A stretch of 39,171 nt of DNA. Source: Diphasiastrum complanatum. Lineage: Eukaryota > Streptophyta > Lycopodiopsida > Lycopodiales > Lycopodiaceae. Below, one piece after another: positions 9,211-20,600 of the stretch; the first letter of the stretch is position 1; the number at the start of each line of letters is the position of its first letter. The stretch covers positions 1-39,171 of the forward strand of contig MU835424.1 of the NCBI GenBank assembly GCA_029204225.1, given 5' to 3'. The position numbers and the translations under genes were made by a program. The notes below the pieces were generated by a model. The model did not search any database. It was not told the DNA's origin and saw nothing but the letters and a program-made list of their open reading frames with translations.

Positions 9211-10935
9211 TACTTCTCAAGTTATTGAAAGTAGAGATGTTGTCTTTCATGAAGATCAACACTCATCTTGTGAAGAGGCCGAGATCAAGAAATCTATGGA
9301 TGCATCATGAATTATTGATTTTGAAGACAATCATGATGTGATGGGGTCGAGATTTGAAGAAGACTCTCCTCGGATTTTCTCACCAAGAAGATCCATGAGA
9401 GATAGATCCAAGCCTAAGAGGATCTCATATGTTGACAAAGGCAAACAAGTGGATCTTGATTCCACTAATTATGTTTTTTATGTCTCTCATGAAGAGCCAA
9501 AGAATGTACAAGAGGCACTCAATACCAAGGAGTGGTATGATGCCATGAAGCAAGAGTATGATGCATTGATCACCAACAATACTTGGGAGCTTGTGGATCC
9601 TCCATCCAACAAGCATGCGATTGGTTGCAAGTAAGTATTTCGGATCAAGTTCAATCATGATGGCACCATCAACAAGCATAAAGCAAGATTATGTGCCAAA
9701 GGATTTGCTCAAATCCATGGCCTTGATTATGAGGAGGCCTTTGCACCCGTTGCAAAGATGGTGACATATAAGAATTCTTATTTCTCTTGCTTGTTTCTTC
9801 AAGTGGAAGGTGTTCCAATTAGATGTATCCAATGCTTTTCTAAATGGTTATCTTGAGGAGGAGATCTATATGGAACAACCTCAAGGATTCATCAAGGATG
9901 AGTCCAAAGTGTGCTTGCTCTTCAAAAGTCTTTATGGACTCAAGCAAGCACCAAGATCATGGTATTCAAGACTTAATTCTTTTCTTATCTCACTAGGATT
10001 TCCTCTTAGTGACTATGATCCTTCCATGTATCTAAAGTTTGTTGATAGCAATATTGTCATTCTTCTAATTTATGTTGATGACATTATTCTTTGTGGAAGT
10101 TGTATCAAGCTAGTTGATGAAACCAAGCTAGCACTTGGATGTGAGTTTAAAATGCAAGGTCTAGGAGAGATGCATTACATCCTAGGCCTAGAAATTAATT
10201 TTTATGAAAATCATGTCTTTATATGCCAATCTAGATATGCTCACTCTATGTTGAAAAAAATCCATATGGAAAATTCTAAGAGCATAGATACTCCAATGGG
10301 GCAAATTGTAAAAGATCCTAATAAAGGTGATGAAAGATCCTTTGAGGACATCACACTTTTTAGGAGTCTTGTAGGCTCCTTGATTTGGCTTACCATTACT
10401 AGGCCCGATCTAAGTTTTTGTGTGCACAAATTGAGTCAATTTATGCAAGATCCTAAGATCCATCATTGGAAGATGGCCTAGAGAATTCTAAGATATGTAT
10501 CTTCATCTTGTGATTATGGTCTACTCTATAAAAGTGAAGATGTATCCATTATTGGCCACTCGGATTCGGACTTTGCAAGTGACAAGATGGATCGAAAGTC
10601 TATTAGTGCAAACACTATCTTTCTTGGAGGCAATCTAATATCTTGGCTTTCCAAAAAGCAAGATACTATATCTCTCTCTTCATGTGAGGCAAAGTACAAA
10701 GCACTCACTACAACTACCAAAGAAGTGCTTTGGATCAAGAGGTTATTAATGGAGCTAAAGTGCATCAAGGAGGATGATCTACCAATGATCAAGTGTGATA
10801 ACATCTCGGCCCAAGCTCTTACCAATAATTCCATATCTCATGCAAGAAGCAAGCACATAGAAGTGGCACACCATTGTGTGAGAGAAAAGCTTATTGGAGG
10901 AGAAATCTATTTGGAGCATGTCAACTCAACTCCTC
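9206..10935 (+). pseudogene. copia integrase tail, reverse transcriptase and RNase H, copy 1
   Basis: Right after the second CTCTC target copy the frame continues as the integrase C-terminal region (IESRDVVFHED) and an acidic/Ser-rich linker to the RT start (NNTWELVDPP). RT follows with KARLCAKGFAQ, QLDVSNAFLNG, the SLYGLKQAPRSWY motif and an intact catalytic box LLIYVDDIIL near 10065-10095. RNase H follows with SDSDFASD, a SLSSCEAKY motif and HARSKHIEV. Breaks: stops at 9308-9310, 9632-9634 and 10479-10481, and a frameshift near 9765-9775. Copia RT copies element RNA to DNA in the particle and RNase H degrades the RNA template; this copy can do neither. It ends abruptly about 10930. Confidence 0.88.
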
Positions 10936-12235
10936 ACTAAAATAATCAGTACTATCTTCTTCATTTGCAACATCCTCCAATTCATTCGTAGAATCTTCAA
11001 TATCTAACGTGTTTGAAGATATGATTTAAATATTATCGTTAGATCCTACGTTGAAGGAGTTCAAATCCTCCATCTCGTCCTCAACATATGCATTTTCAAA
11101 TATGTGCCTTTGTAACTATCTTTCCTTGCATGCGCCTTTCCTCCAATCAACATGCATTGGCACTCAAATTATATATTTGCATCTTCCATTGGTGATGACA
11201 CAAAGCATGCTCACCCCATTTGTATTGGGGTCTTGCATACGGCATCAATGTGATGGCACTATTCAAGGGAACTTCAATGCTTGTCAATGAAAATATGCCC
11301 AATCTGGCATTTGGAAAATGCTCACTAGGTTTAATTATGTACATATGACCCCAATATGAAAATGATGTCCCATATAATGGTAATGGTACTATAGTGGGCC
11401 AACACGAATATCTATTTCTATCAAAATGTTTCGCTAATGGTTATAAGTCAGTTGGAAGTTCAGGCGCAGACAAAGAATCAAAGACATTTTTGGACATATG
11501 TACAGTATGCAGCATTTTTTTTTTTTCATTTTCAAATTGTGTAAAAATACGTCCAAGTCTTGTTCTTTTTTTCAAAGGAGTAGAGGATGTGAAAGGACCA
11601 ATGGAAGGAGTAGAGGACGTGGAAGGACGTGGAAGGAGTGTGGTGGAGTGAATAGAATCAACATGAGGTGTATAGTGACTATTGACATCATGGATATCCT
11701 CGTCATCAACTTGGGCATCATCTAATGCCAAAGAAGATCCAAAATCAATGTCCCTGATTTTGTTTGTAAGATCATCAATTGTGCAATGTGACACCAAAGA
11801 ACATCTCTGCAAAAGTGAAAATTTACACAAATGTTAGATGTCTTTTTCATCAAAAATGCAATTTGTCTAATAATTATCAATATTAAACCATTAAATTGCT
11901 ACAAGAAAGAAAACTTTATTGCAACTATAGGCTCTTCCTCCACATGTTCTCTATACTCCCAAATATGTTTTGTTACAATTCGTCTTGTTTGACTTTGTGA
12001 TCCTTTACATTGTTTGCATGTACAATATATCTTCTCTTTGATACTATTGCAATGACACAATGATAACAAATGATTAAATATATGTTACAATCTCATGTAC
12101 ATGAAAATCAATGAATTTACATTTTCTGAATATGAGCAAACTACAAATACATCGTACCTTCGCTGGATCCCACGTAACTTGAGTGCTTGAACTTGACGAT
12201 GAAGATGATCTGAACAATTTATCAAACTGTGCCAT
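10936..12235 (-). pseudogene. Decayed multi-exon gene, possibly DNA-transposon related
   Basis: No confident family. The minus strand starts with ATG at 12235 and a clean 26-codon exon (12158-12235: MAQFDKLFRSSSS...WDPAK) followed by GTACGA, a plausible donor. Near 11925-12045 a second exon-like stretch encodes KIYCTCKQCKG...RRIVTKHIWEYREH, whose CxCxxCK and R..V..H layout resembles the zinc-binding domain found in CACTA transposases; joining it to exon 1 needs a 1-base shift. After a TTTTGCAG acceptor, 11441-11810 is open (Asp-rich, then Pro/Ser/Thr-rich, then basic). Weak open sequence continues to about 11147. It lies between two copia elements with no visible termini. The transposase link is a guess from one motif. 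Confidence 0.3.
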
Positions 12236-12600
12236 TTTACGTCGGTTCTTGCTTTTGTGATAACTTATGATCCTTTGTTCCTTTTTCCTATTTCATGGAG
12301 GTGTGTATCAATTCTTTAACTAAAAATAAAAAAAAATAAAAACAAGAATGTACTCAATATTGATTTACAAATCAAAACAACTTTGATTAGAGAAAGATAA
12401 TAACTAAAGACTACAATAATTGACAAAAGTGGACTTGTGAGATGTACAAGAAAAAAGACATGAAACAGTTTAGGGTTTCATATATTTCTCAGCTTAAAGA
12501 TATTGCAAAATGAGAAAATCATATATAAATTAAGAACTACAGTAGCAAACTTTGATTAACTTATGAAACTATAATTGAGAGTCCTAATTGTGAAGAATAG
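12236..12600. other. AT-rich sequence, no gene seen
   Basis: AT-rich intergenic sequence upstream of the decayed minus-strand gene. A-runs are present, but I find no ORF, repeat or terminus that I can support. Confidence 0.5.
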
Positions 12601-13087
12601 GATAGTTCTAAAACATGAGCATTAGGGGCCCAAAAAGACAAAGCCCCATGTCATGGAATTCAAAGAAATGCCATGATGCTATGATCCTAGAATACAATGC
12701 ATTGGCCTTTATCATTAGAGGTCATTCCTAAAGTGATCAAATTAGTGGAATTTTGAGCTTACAAGTTCTAGATAGCTCAAAATTGTTACCTTGTCACTTG
12801 AGATAGCTCAAACAACTAGAACTAAAGTAGAATCACTATGCTACTGTACTGCGGGTCCTATTAGTCGATAAGGATCAGTTGGCCTTGCCATGAGGCAAGT
12901 CGATGAGACACGCGTCCCGCCAATGGCAACCTGGGTCATGCATGGGTTGCCTGAGTGAACAACTATATGTACAGTGTAATTTCATTTTAAGAAATACAGT
13001 TGCTACATGAGCTTGGTGTGGAGAGTGTTTTCTGTCTGTGTTATTGTGTAGCATGATCTGTGTTCCTATTCGAAGCAGATTCTAAGT
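12600..13087 (+). repeat. Probable 5' LTR of chimeric copia element (left boundary unknown)
   Basis: Sequence directly upstream of a PBS at 13088. With no partner LTR left, neither the left end nor the exact right end can be fixed; a run ending near 13075-13087 is expected. It is LTR by position only. A stretch near 12970-13010 (gtaatttcattttaagaaat) could be a polyadenylation region but is not diagnostic. Confidence 0.4.
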
Positions 13088-13100
13088 TGGTATCAGAGCC
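13088..13100 (+). promoter_or_regulatory. Primer-binding site of chimeric copia element
   Basis: tggtatcagagcc, an exact initiator Met tRNA-type site, gives plus-strand orientation. An unusually long leader (13101-14360, about 1.26 kb) precedes gag. Small ORFs in it (for example 13729-13968) have no recognisable domain. Confidence 0.88.
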
Positions 13101-14360
13101 GTACAGGGAGTGTACACATTACAACATTGTCGTTGAAGAGAGCTTCGGGGTTTATGGTGGGTTGAAGACGGAAGGAGAAGCACTAGTGCAAATAGTTTAG
13201 CACACAGAAGCTTGGTGACCTTGAGACTGTGTGAGGATTCAGAGACAAGAGTTGTCGGTTGAATCAGAACCTCAACAAATGGAATTTTGAAATTATGAAA
13301 GAAGGCTACTTGGTGTTTGCAGTCAGTGTGCATTCAATCGGACACCGTTTGACAAACAGATTGAAGCATCAGAGCTCCAACAGTAGGGCAACCTTAGAGA
13401 AAGAGAATAGGCCTGGCAGAAGACTGTGAACAGAAAGCCAAAATTAAGTTTTCTGGAAAAAAGCCTGGCTTAGGGTTTGAAAGCTCAAGAAAGCGGATTT
13501 CTCTCCATTCTGAACGTTTTTGGAAGCTGTGAAGTTCCAAAGGAGGGCGCCCTAGCAGTGCGAATCAGACCTGAGAAGGTTGTGGCTAGTCGTGGAAGCG
13601 TGAGGATGCTAGTTTGATTCTCTGAGGACAGCCATAGCTAGACAGCAAGAAGAGCTTGCAAGGAGAAATAGAGAGAGGAGCGTGGAGCTCGTGCGCGACC
13701 AACGGGGGTAGCAGATCAGTTTCAAAAGGTGTATAGCGGCCACAAGATAGGGTTTCGATGCACAGGAATGCATGTGACCATAGGATTGGACTCCTATTGG
13801 ATGGACAGCTGCGATGGATTGTTTGGAGAACAATCTGGACCACAAGATCGTGATGGGCCATTGGATGAAGTAGAAAAGGTCTTGAAGGGTCTTGAAGTGC
13901 ATTCTGGACTTCAACTAAAAATTTTCATACTGAAATTGGAGTTGGGTCCCTTTACAAGTGAAGTGTGAAGTTTTTTCAAGGTGAAGAAACAGTTAAAAAA
14001 CAAGGAAAATCCCTATTTTTGGGTCCTTTGTTCGTTTTGACCCAGACGAAAGGCTACAACCTCCAAACGAAGGGCACCCGGACTGTATCTGCAAGTACGG
14101 TATTGCAAAATAGAGTGATTGTAGTGGAGAAAGTGTTCGGAGTCCACCAAAAGTGATTTCACCATTCCATTGGGCACGTAGTTAGGAGTTGACGACTGAA
14201 TGCATTTTGGAAGGCAACGCCGATTTGGATCTCAATTTGGTGGAAAAGCGAGTGGCCTGATAAGGAAAAAAGTACAGGTCATTATTTTCAACTTCTAACA
14301 TCGCAGTTGGCCTCGACATACTGCTTTTAGGCTACGGTAGAAGTTTCAAGCAGTTTTGTG

Positions 14361-15180
14361 ATGACAAACATGGGAGAGTCCATTTTGAGTGAAAGTAGCA
14401 AATTGGACGGGATTTTCAACTACGCAGTGTGGAAATTCAAAATGAAAAACATATTGATGGAGAAAGACGTGTGGGAAGTCGTCACAAGTGATGAGAGAAG
14501 GCTGTCAAATGAAGTGGATATCAAAGTTTTCGACAAAAAGATGAGGAAGGCTTTGACCTTCATTAACTTGTCAGTGAAGGATCACATCATTACCCACATT
14601 TGTGATGTTGTAACATTCAAACAGACATGGAATGTGCTAAAGGAGCAGTTCGAGACGTCAAATCTATCAAGAACCATGTTTCTGAAGTCAAAGCTAAATA
14701 GTGTCTGAATGGAGCAAGGAGAGCACATTCAGACGTACATGACCGGAATCAAGACAATGAGGGATGAACTACATTCTATTGGTGAGCGCATACATGATGT
14801 GGAGCTGGTGCACAATGCATTGTGTGGCATTGTAGAACCCTATCACATGTTTGTGAGCAGAATAGCATCATAGAGATTGCCAACCTTTGACGAGCTTATA
14901 GGAATCTTGATGCAGGAAGAGCAACGGCGAGAAATGGTAAAAGCTAGATGTCAAAATACTGACGATCAGTCACTTGCGACACGCCAAAAACAAGGCAAGG
15001 TCAAGGGCAAGAAGAAGTCTAAACATCAATTTGCCAAGACTCAGGAGGATGAGGGATCTTCCAATAAGACCAAGAAGAAAGGCAAGTGCTTCCATTGTGG
15101 TAAAAAGGGCCATTGGAAGAGTGAATGTCGCAAATTCCTGGCAGAACAAGGCAAGGGAAAACAAAGCAAGCAGATAACCT
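14361..15180 (+). pseudogene. copia Gag with zinc knuckle (first module)
   Basis: Likely start ATG at 14361 (an in-frame ATG also at 14370). The pattern is a Tork/Tnt1-like Gag: LDGIFNYAVWKFKMKNIL, WEVVTSDE, KQTWNVLKEQFET, then after stops PTFDELIGILMQEEQRRE, a Lys-rich linker and the CCHC knuckle CFHCGKKGHWKSEC near 15090-15130. In-frame stops lie at 14706-14708 (TGA) and 14871-14873 (TAG); both can be explained by single C-to-T changes. A frame change near 15170-15185 leads into the protease frame. Confidence 0.82.
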
Positions 15181-15182
15181 TG

Positions 15183-15460
15183 TCGATGAGGGTGAGATTG
15201 AAGAGTCTAGCATCTTCATATCTGCATTATCATCTAATCAAGATGATCAACTGTGGTATATTGACTCGGGAGCCACAAGACACATGACAGGTAACAAGAA
15301 TTGGTTCAGTAGCTTGAAAGTATTGGATAATGGAATGTCCATTTCACAAGCAAATGGTGATGTGTGCAAGATCAAGGGGATAGGCACCGTTTCAATCCAA
15401 CTACCTGATGGCAAAAGCAGAATGATAAGGGAGGTACTTTACGTACCAGATTTGAAAAGT
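15183..15460 (+). pseudogene. First copia protease, truncated
   Basis: The frame carries LWYIDSGATRHMTG (active-site Asp near 15265), VCKIKGIGTVSIQLPDG and REVLYVPDLKS. A copia protease would continue with a NLLSVGQL-like motif; instead homology ends near 15459 and the next bases, in a different frame, begin a second nucleocapsid. No integrase belongs to this module. Confidence 0.8.
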
Positions 15461-16230
15461 CCTCAAATCAACAATCTTTTTCCTGTGATCACTGCCACAA
15501 ACCAAGCCATACAGCCAACAAATGTTGGTTCAATCTAGCAATACCTTACATGCATTGCAAGAAGAAAGGGCATTATGCATACGATTGCAGATTCAACCCA
15601 AAAAGAAAAAACAAAGCTGAAAAGACAAATGTTGCAGAATCTTCTAAAGATGCAGAAAGAGGTGACGAAGCTTTCACGATACTCGATGAAGCTTCGACAA
15701 GCTACTCCGAACGTGACTACGATGTGGTCATCGATTCAGGAGCAACATCTCACATAACCTGCAACAAGAAGATCTTGATCAACTTTCATGAACTCGAAAA
15801 CGACAGAGCAGTGATTCTAGGTGATGGAAGCAGACATGATGTCAAGGGCATCGGCTCTCTACAGTTACAAACACGGTCAGGCCAAGCAGAGCTGTTAGGA
15901 GCACTCTACGTTCTCTCACTCAGAAAAGATCTACTATCTGTCTCCAAGATGGCAGATCTAGGCATTCAAGTTTTGTTCAACAGCAACACTTACCGTATGA
16001 TCGAGAAGACAACAAACAAGTTGCTGACGGTCAGATGTAGAGAAGGAAACCTCTACCAGGCCAAAATAATCAGCAACTCTGATAGCTTATTAAATGCTTC
16101 AGAAATCGAAGATCAGCTTTGGCATAGGAGAATGTATCATCTGAACATGCGGCCTGTACGACATGAGCAGAAAGGACATTGTCAAAGGTCTCAAAATATC
16201 AAGGCCCGAGGCTGAGTTCTATGAAGCTTG
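15460..16230 (+). pseudogene. Second nucleocapsid and protease module, start of integrase
   Basis: Out of frame with the first module, 15468-15590 encodes two zinc knuckles: CDHCHKPSHTANKC (complete CCHC) and YMHCKKKGHYAYDC, whose first Cys is Tyr (one G-to-A change). The protease follows (DVVIDSGATSHIT, Asp near 15732; KDLLSVSKMADLGI; YRMIEKTTNKL). Next is the integrase finger start LWHRRMYHLNM near 16120, after which the frame shifts. Twin knuckles suggest a lineage different from the first module. Confidence 0.8.
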
Positions 16231-16395
16231 TTAGAAAGGCAAGCAACATCAGAATCCATTCACACACGAAGGAAGAAGAGCCAAGGAAGTTCTTGAGCTT
16301 GTCCACTCTGATGTGTGTGGATCCATGAAAACATATTCGCTCTTGGGTTCGAGATATTTTCTAACGTTCATAGATGATTACAGCCGAATGATTAC
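16140..16395 (+). pseudogene. Integrase fragment ending in the catalytic core
   Basis: With two or three frame changes this stretch reads as integrase finger (Cys...Lys-Gly-Lys-Gln-His) and the start of the core: ELVHSDVCGSM (first catalytic Asp) and FLTFIDDYSRM. TAG at 16232-16234 stands where Gln is expected after Cys. The core stops at about 16385. The repeat gattacagc...gattacagc (near 16376-16400) marks the join to RT, so the remaining two catalytic residues are deleted. Confidence 0.7.
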
Positions 16396-16955
16396 AGCAG
16401 GCAATGTCAGAGGAGATCGAGCCGATGAGGCAAAATGAGCCATGGACATTAGAGCCACTACCAGAAAACAAAAAAGTAGTCGACTGCAAGTGGGTGTACA
16501 AGAAAAAGCTAAAATCAGATGGCACTATTGGCCGCTACAAGGCAAGGCTTGTCGCAAAGGGCTATATGGAGAGATATGGTGTCGACTATTTCGACACATA
16601 TTCACCCATGGTGAAGATGACAAGCATAAGGCTACTCCTTGCATACGCCACACAGTACAATCTAGAAATTCACCAGATTGACGTGAAAATAGCCTTTCTC
16701 CATGGACATCTAGAGGAGGAAATCTTCATGAAGCAACTTGAAGGCTGTGAAGACCCCGACAACAAATAATATGTCTGTCGATTGCAGAGATGCATCTACG
16801 GTCTAAAATAGGCATCACGGGCCTGGTACAAAAAGCTTCATGGTCTTATGAAGTCTCTAGACTTCAACCCTACTCAACCAGACAGTATTGTCTACATCAA
16901 AAGAGTAGGAAAGGATTTTGTGATACTGACCATTTTTGTGGATGATTCGTTGTGC
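16396..16955 (+). pseudogene. copia reverse transcriptase fragment
   Basis: Opens with AMSEEIEPMRQNEPWTLEPL and continues with VDCKWVYKKKLKSDGTI, YKARLVAKGYMERYGVDYFD, HQIDVKIAFLHGHLEEE and YGLK-stop-ASRAWYKKL, to a catalytic box FVDD near 16935. Stops at 16767-16769 (TAA) and 16809-16811 (TAG) replace the Gln expected at both places; the second lies in the near-invariant YGLKQA motif. Sequence after the box has further stops and no clear RT homology. Confidence 0.82.
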
Positions 16956-16995
16956 TGTGTCTCTTGATTGCTAGAATAAAATATGTTTAGTGATG

Positions 16996-17000
16996 CGTAG
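16996..17000. repeat. Target-site duplication of copy 3, left
   Basis: CGTAG directly before the LTR start at 17001, repeated at 22148-22152 after the other LTR. Confidence 0.94.
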
Positions 17001-17654
17001 TGTGAAGGATTTCAGATCATTCAAGATCCAATCCAAGTCCCAAATCTTTGGTTACAATAAGGAACAAACCAACAATCCTGCCAATGTAGAAAAATCAGCA
17101 TCTACATACAAAATGAGATGCAAACTCTAAGAGATATTGATCAAACATGAACCAAAACATAAAATATGTTTGCTTTCCGTACAATTACAGTACCCTACTG
17201 TATTTCACACGTGTGGAACCGAAAATAGCAATAAATGATCATTCTACACATAGAATTGCAAGATAACACCAAGATAGTGCACCAAGGAGTAGTAGAACCC
17301 AAAGAGAACCATGTATAATGATGAAATGAGAGAGAGAAGAGAGAAGATGTGTCTCTCCAATAGTTACATCCTTTTATAGAGTTTCCAAACCCTATTTGGC
17401 CACTTGGCTTTCCCTCCAAAATGTAAACCCTACTATTTTTGGGTCTAGATTCAATGTACCCAAAGTTCAAATTTGAATCTCTCTCAAACTCGACTACCAA
17501 CTTTCCCACACTTTCCAAAAGTGTTTATTGAATGTAGTTTAAACTAATATAACTTCAAAAAGTTTATCTCTAAGTCTAAAATGAGTTTTGGCCTCTTATT
17601 AACAATTTACCAAAATGTGACTAAACTAGACTAAACTAGTTGAAATCTCTCACA
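17001..17654 (-). repeat. 3' LTR of copy 3
   Basis: 654 bp, TGTGAAGGATT...TCTCACA on the plus strand. It contains the CACACGTGTG palindrome (17206-17215) and, on the minus strand, CTATAAAAGG (17370-17379). The ORF of 107 codons inside it is repeated exactly in the other LTR and has no coding look. Confidence 0.95.
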
Positions 17655-20600
17655 CTCCCTCTTCAACTAGTTTTGGCATAGTTTTGACAATAGAACTTTG
17701 ATCCAACTTTAGAATGATCTCCATCCTAAGTATAGATCTCTTTTCTAAGGTTCTAAAGTATCTTTCATAATTGATATAGAGAATAGTGTCCAAATTGGAT
17801 GCTTCACTATTTCTTACATCAATTTTACACATCAAGATATAACTAGAACATGAAGAACCAAATAGAATGTGAATGAAATGATTCCTCCATGTTTCAAACT
17901 TTGAACTCTCTGGAAAATTACAGCAACCAAACAATAAATGTGAGTGATGACCATTTGCTTGCTTGTCTCCTCCAACTTTGTCCTTTCTTGATATGTCTCC
18001 ACCATAAAACTCCATGAATGAGCCTCCATCTCCATCTTGCCACAAGATATCATCAACACTTGATGACTTGGCCATGAATGAGTGACATAATGAACCTCCA
18101 ATAGCTTCATTTCCATCAGCAAAACCAGCCAAGAATGCTAGTACAACTCCAACAATAAGATATTGCAAGACAATGTAGCTAGTTTGTCCATATCTTGACA
18201 ATTTGCACACATCCACATGAAATAGCTCAAACATGAGATAAAACAAGTAAAGTAAACTTGAATTACACTTCTTTGCTGCTCCTTTGACCTTACTTGAGTC
18301 TTCAATAAGCTGCAAAAACATATCCATAACATCTTTACCAAAAAACCTTCCTTTGATGCTCTTGACTAGCTCCAAATTGTCACCTTTCCTTTTGTGTTGT
18401 TGAAGCCCTTTGAGACCAACCTCTTGATCTTCCTCTTGATCATCAAAGATATCAAAGATATGAATATCTTCAGACCTGAACCTCTGGAAATACTCCCTCT
18501 CAAACATATGATCTAGATTCAACAAGATCTCATCAATGCTTGATCTCGATCTCCCACAAAGGTTAGTGAAAACAATGTCACCAATGTCACCATCATAAAT
18601 CAAAAGATAGATTCCAAATTTTCCATCCAACATGAAGTAGAGTAGGTGAAGATGAGTATCAAACCTAATAAATCCAGCCCTCTTGAGTCCATAACAAACC
18701 TCAATAAGCTCACCAATGAGATCTCCCTTGCCTTGAAGAAATTGCCTCTCGATTTGTTCCATGTAGTCTTCTCCAACCAACTTTTTGCCATCTTGATCAT
18801 GAGTGATCAATTCATAATCATAGAATCCTTTGAGTTGATGAAGAGATGTGAGATCCATGCCTTGGATCTTCCCAAGAACCAATCTTTCATTGCTCTTTCC
18901 TTCATAAGACTCCCTCTTAATGATTGCATCATAAGAAGTAGAAACCTCAAAAACATTAGAAGCCATGAAAAAAATGATTAGTACATTCAACATAAGAATG
19001 ATTGAAGTACTCTCTTTTTTCAAACAAGAACTTCTACTCAATGTTTTAGGTAATGACTCACATGATAATGATTCCTCCTCACTATCATTCAAAATGACAT
19101 CATTCAAAGTACATCCTACTTTGAACTCTTCACATACTTCTCTTCTTCTTGACTTGTGACTATCTCCCTCACCAAGTCTCTTGATAGAACCATTTGATCT
19201 ACTCTCTTTATGAGGAAATGTGACTCCACTTGCTGCAAAAATGACTTTCTTGGACTCATCACTAAAAAATGTAGAAGAACCACCTCCTTCATGAATGCAC
19301 CTAGCAACATCTTTTGACATATGATCAAAGAAATCATTAACAACAATCTTTTCCAAGGAAGAACCTTCACCTCCATTGATGAAGTTAGCTCTTTCCTTAT
19401 CTTTTGCATGCTTGCACTTGCCATGAAGAACCATTGAAACACCATCATTATCCTCAAGACTAGCCAAGTTAGCACAAAGATGAACATCTCCAAGAAGCAT
19501 ATTAGATCTTGACCTAGATCTAGCATAAGGAAGCTTGTTAGACTTTGCATAAGATCCAACAATCTTATTGATGCTAAAAGATAACTTTGGAAAGTTGAGA
19601 CCAATCTCCTTTTCCATTCCATCCTTTTTGTTAGCCATAACAAAAGCATCAAGCTTTAAAAGTCTACCTTGTCTATTGCCCCTAGCAACCAAGATTTCTT
19701 CCTTTGTAATGAAACAAGCATCACCACCAAACTTTACCATGTATCCTTTCTTTATCATTTGACCAACACTTAGCAAATTCTTTGAAAGTGAAGGAATGTA
19801 AAGAACACCATCAAGTCTTGCTTTCCTATTAGTAGAGAGACAAATAGGAATTGAACCAATACCTTCAATCACACACTCACCACCATTGGCCATGTGAATT
19901 GCTTTCTTGGCTCCATCATAAGTGACCAAAGAAGTAAAGAACTCCTTGTGACTAGTCATGTGTGAGCTAGCTCCACTATCAATCCACCATGAATCTTTGT
20001 CACCTTCACTTGATATTGGACTTGATGAACACATCAAAAGAGAATCACCACCACCTAGACCCTCATCATTAGTAGTAAAGTTGATTTGCTTGCTACCTTC
20101 ATCTCTTTGCTTCTTCAAACATTCATTTGCAAAATGCCCTTTGATTCCACAATAAAAGCATTTCAACTTAGACTTATCTTTCTTTTTTCCAAAAGAAGAA
20201 GTCTCACCTTGATCTTGCCCTTTAGACCACTTGCCTTTGCCTTTGCCCTTGAACTTGCCTTTGATGAACATAGCATCCTCTTCATAATGAGATGTCGATG
20301 TAGATCCACCTCCTCTTGATTGAAGCCTATACTCCTCATTCACCAAGATCTCTTGCAAATCCACAATACTTGGCAAAGTCTTTTGAATAGCAAAACTTTG
20401 AACAAGATTAGCATGATCATCCAACAAGCCATTAAGTATAACTTGAACAAGCTCTACCTCCTTAATGCTTTCATCAATACATGCTAACTCATCATTGAAT
20501 GCCTTAACCCTCAAAACAAAAGCATGAGTACTCTCTTCCCTCTTTTGCAAACTTTGAAAGATTTGCCTCCTAAGAGTAAGCACTCTTGATGTAGACTTGG

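Larger units (their letters stand above)
417..10935 (+). mobile_element. Decayed Ty1/copia retrotransposon (copy 1), split by copy 2
   Basis: A plus-strand copia element in the order LTR remnant, PBS, leader, gag, protease, integrase, reverse transcriptase, RNase H. It is interrupted at 3568-9210 by another retrotransposon; the integrase C-terminal region resumes in register right after the second CTCTC target copy. The 3' end is missing: homology to the relative at 29817-30399 stops near 10930 inside the RNase H tail, before any polypurine tract or 3' LTR. Frameshifts, stop codons and a changed integrase catalytic residue show it is dead. It is the oldest layer of this nest. Confidence 0.85.
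12600..17000 (+). mobile_element. Decayed chimeric Ty1/copia element, 3' end missing
   Basis: PBS, leader, gag, nucleocapsid and protease of one copia type, then directly a second nucleocapsid-protease of another type, a truncated integrase, and an RT fragment ending soon after its catalytic box near 16950. Most of integrase, the RT-RNase H connector, RNase H and 3' LTR are absent. Copy 3 inserted just beyond the last recognisable RT sequence (target CGTAG at 16996-17000). Its sequence type differs from copies 1-3: less AT-rich, with more Arg and Ala codons. Confidence 0.78.

Noticed and set aside
11394-11725. Plus-strand ORFs at 11394-11651 and 11498-11725
   Set aside because: They mirror the more plausible minus-strand exon at 11441-11810 and have no recognisable motifs.
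17195-17518. 107-codon ORF found identically at 17195-17518 and 21688-22011
   Set aside because: Both copies lie inside the paired LTRs, so their identity reflects recent LTR duplication, not protein conservation. No domain seen.
17676-18307. Env-like gene in the copia elements
   Set aside because: Hydrophobic segments exist, but the block lies in place of RT, is fused to the polyprotein, and shows no signal peptide, cleavage site or separate start.
19116-19652. 178-codon minus-strand ORF inside copy 3
   Set aside because: It overlaps the 1080-codon polyprotein in another frame and has the Leu/Met-rich look of a shadow.
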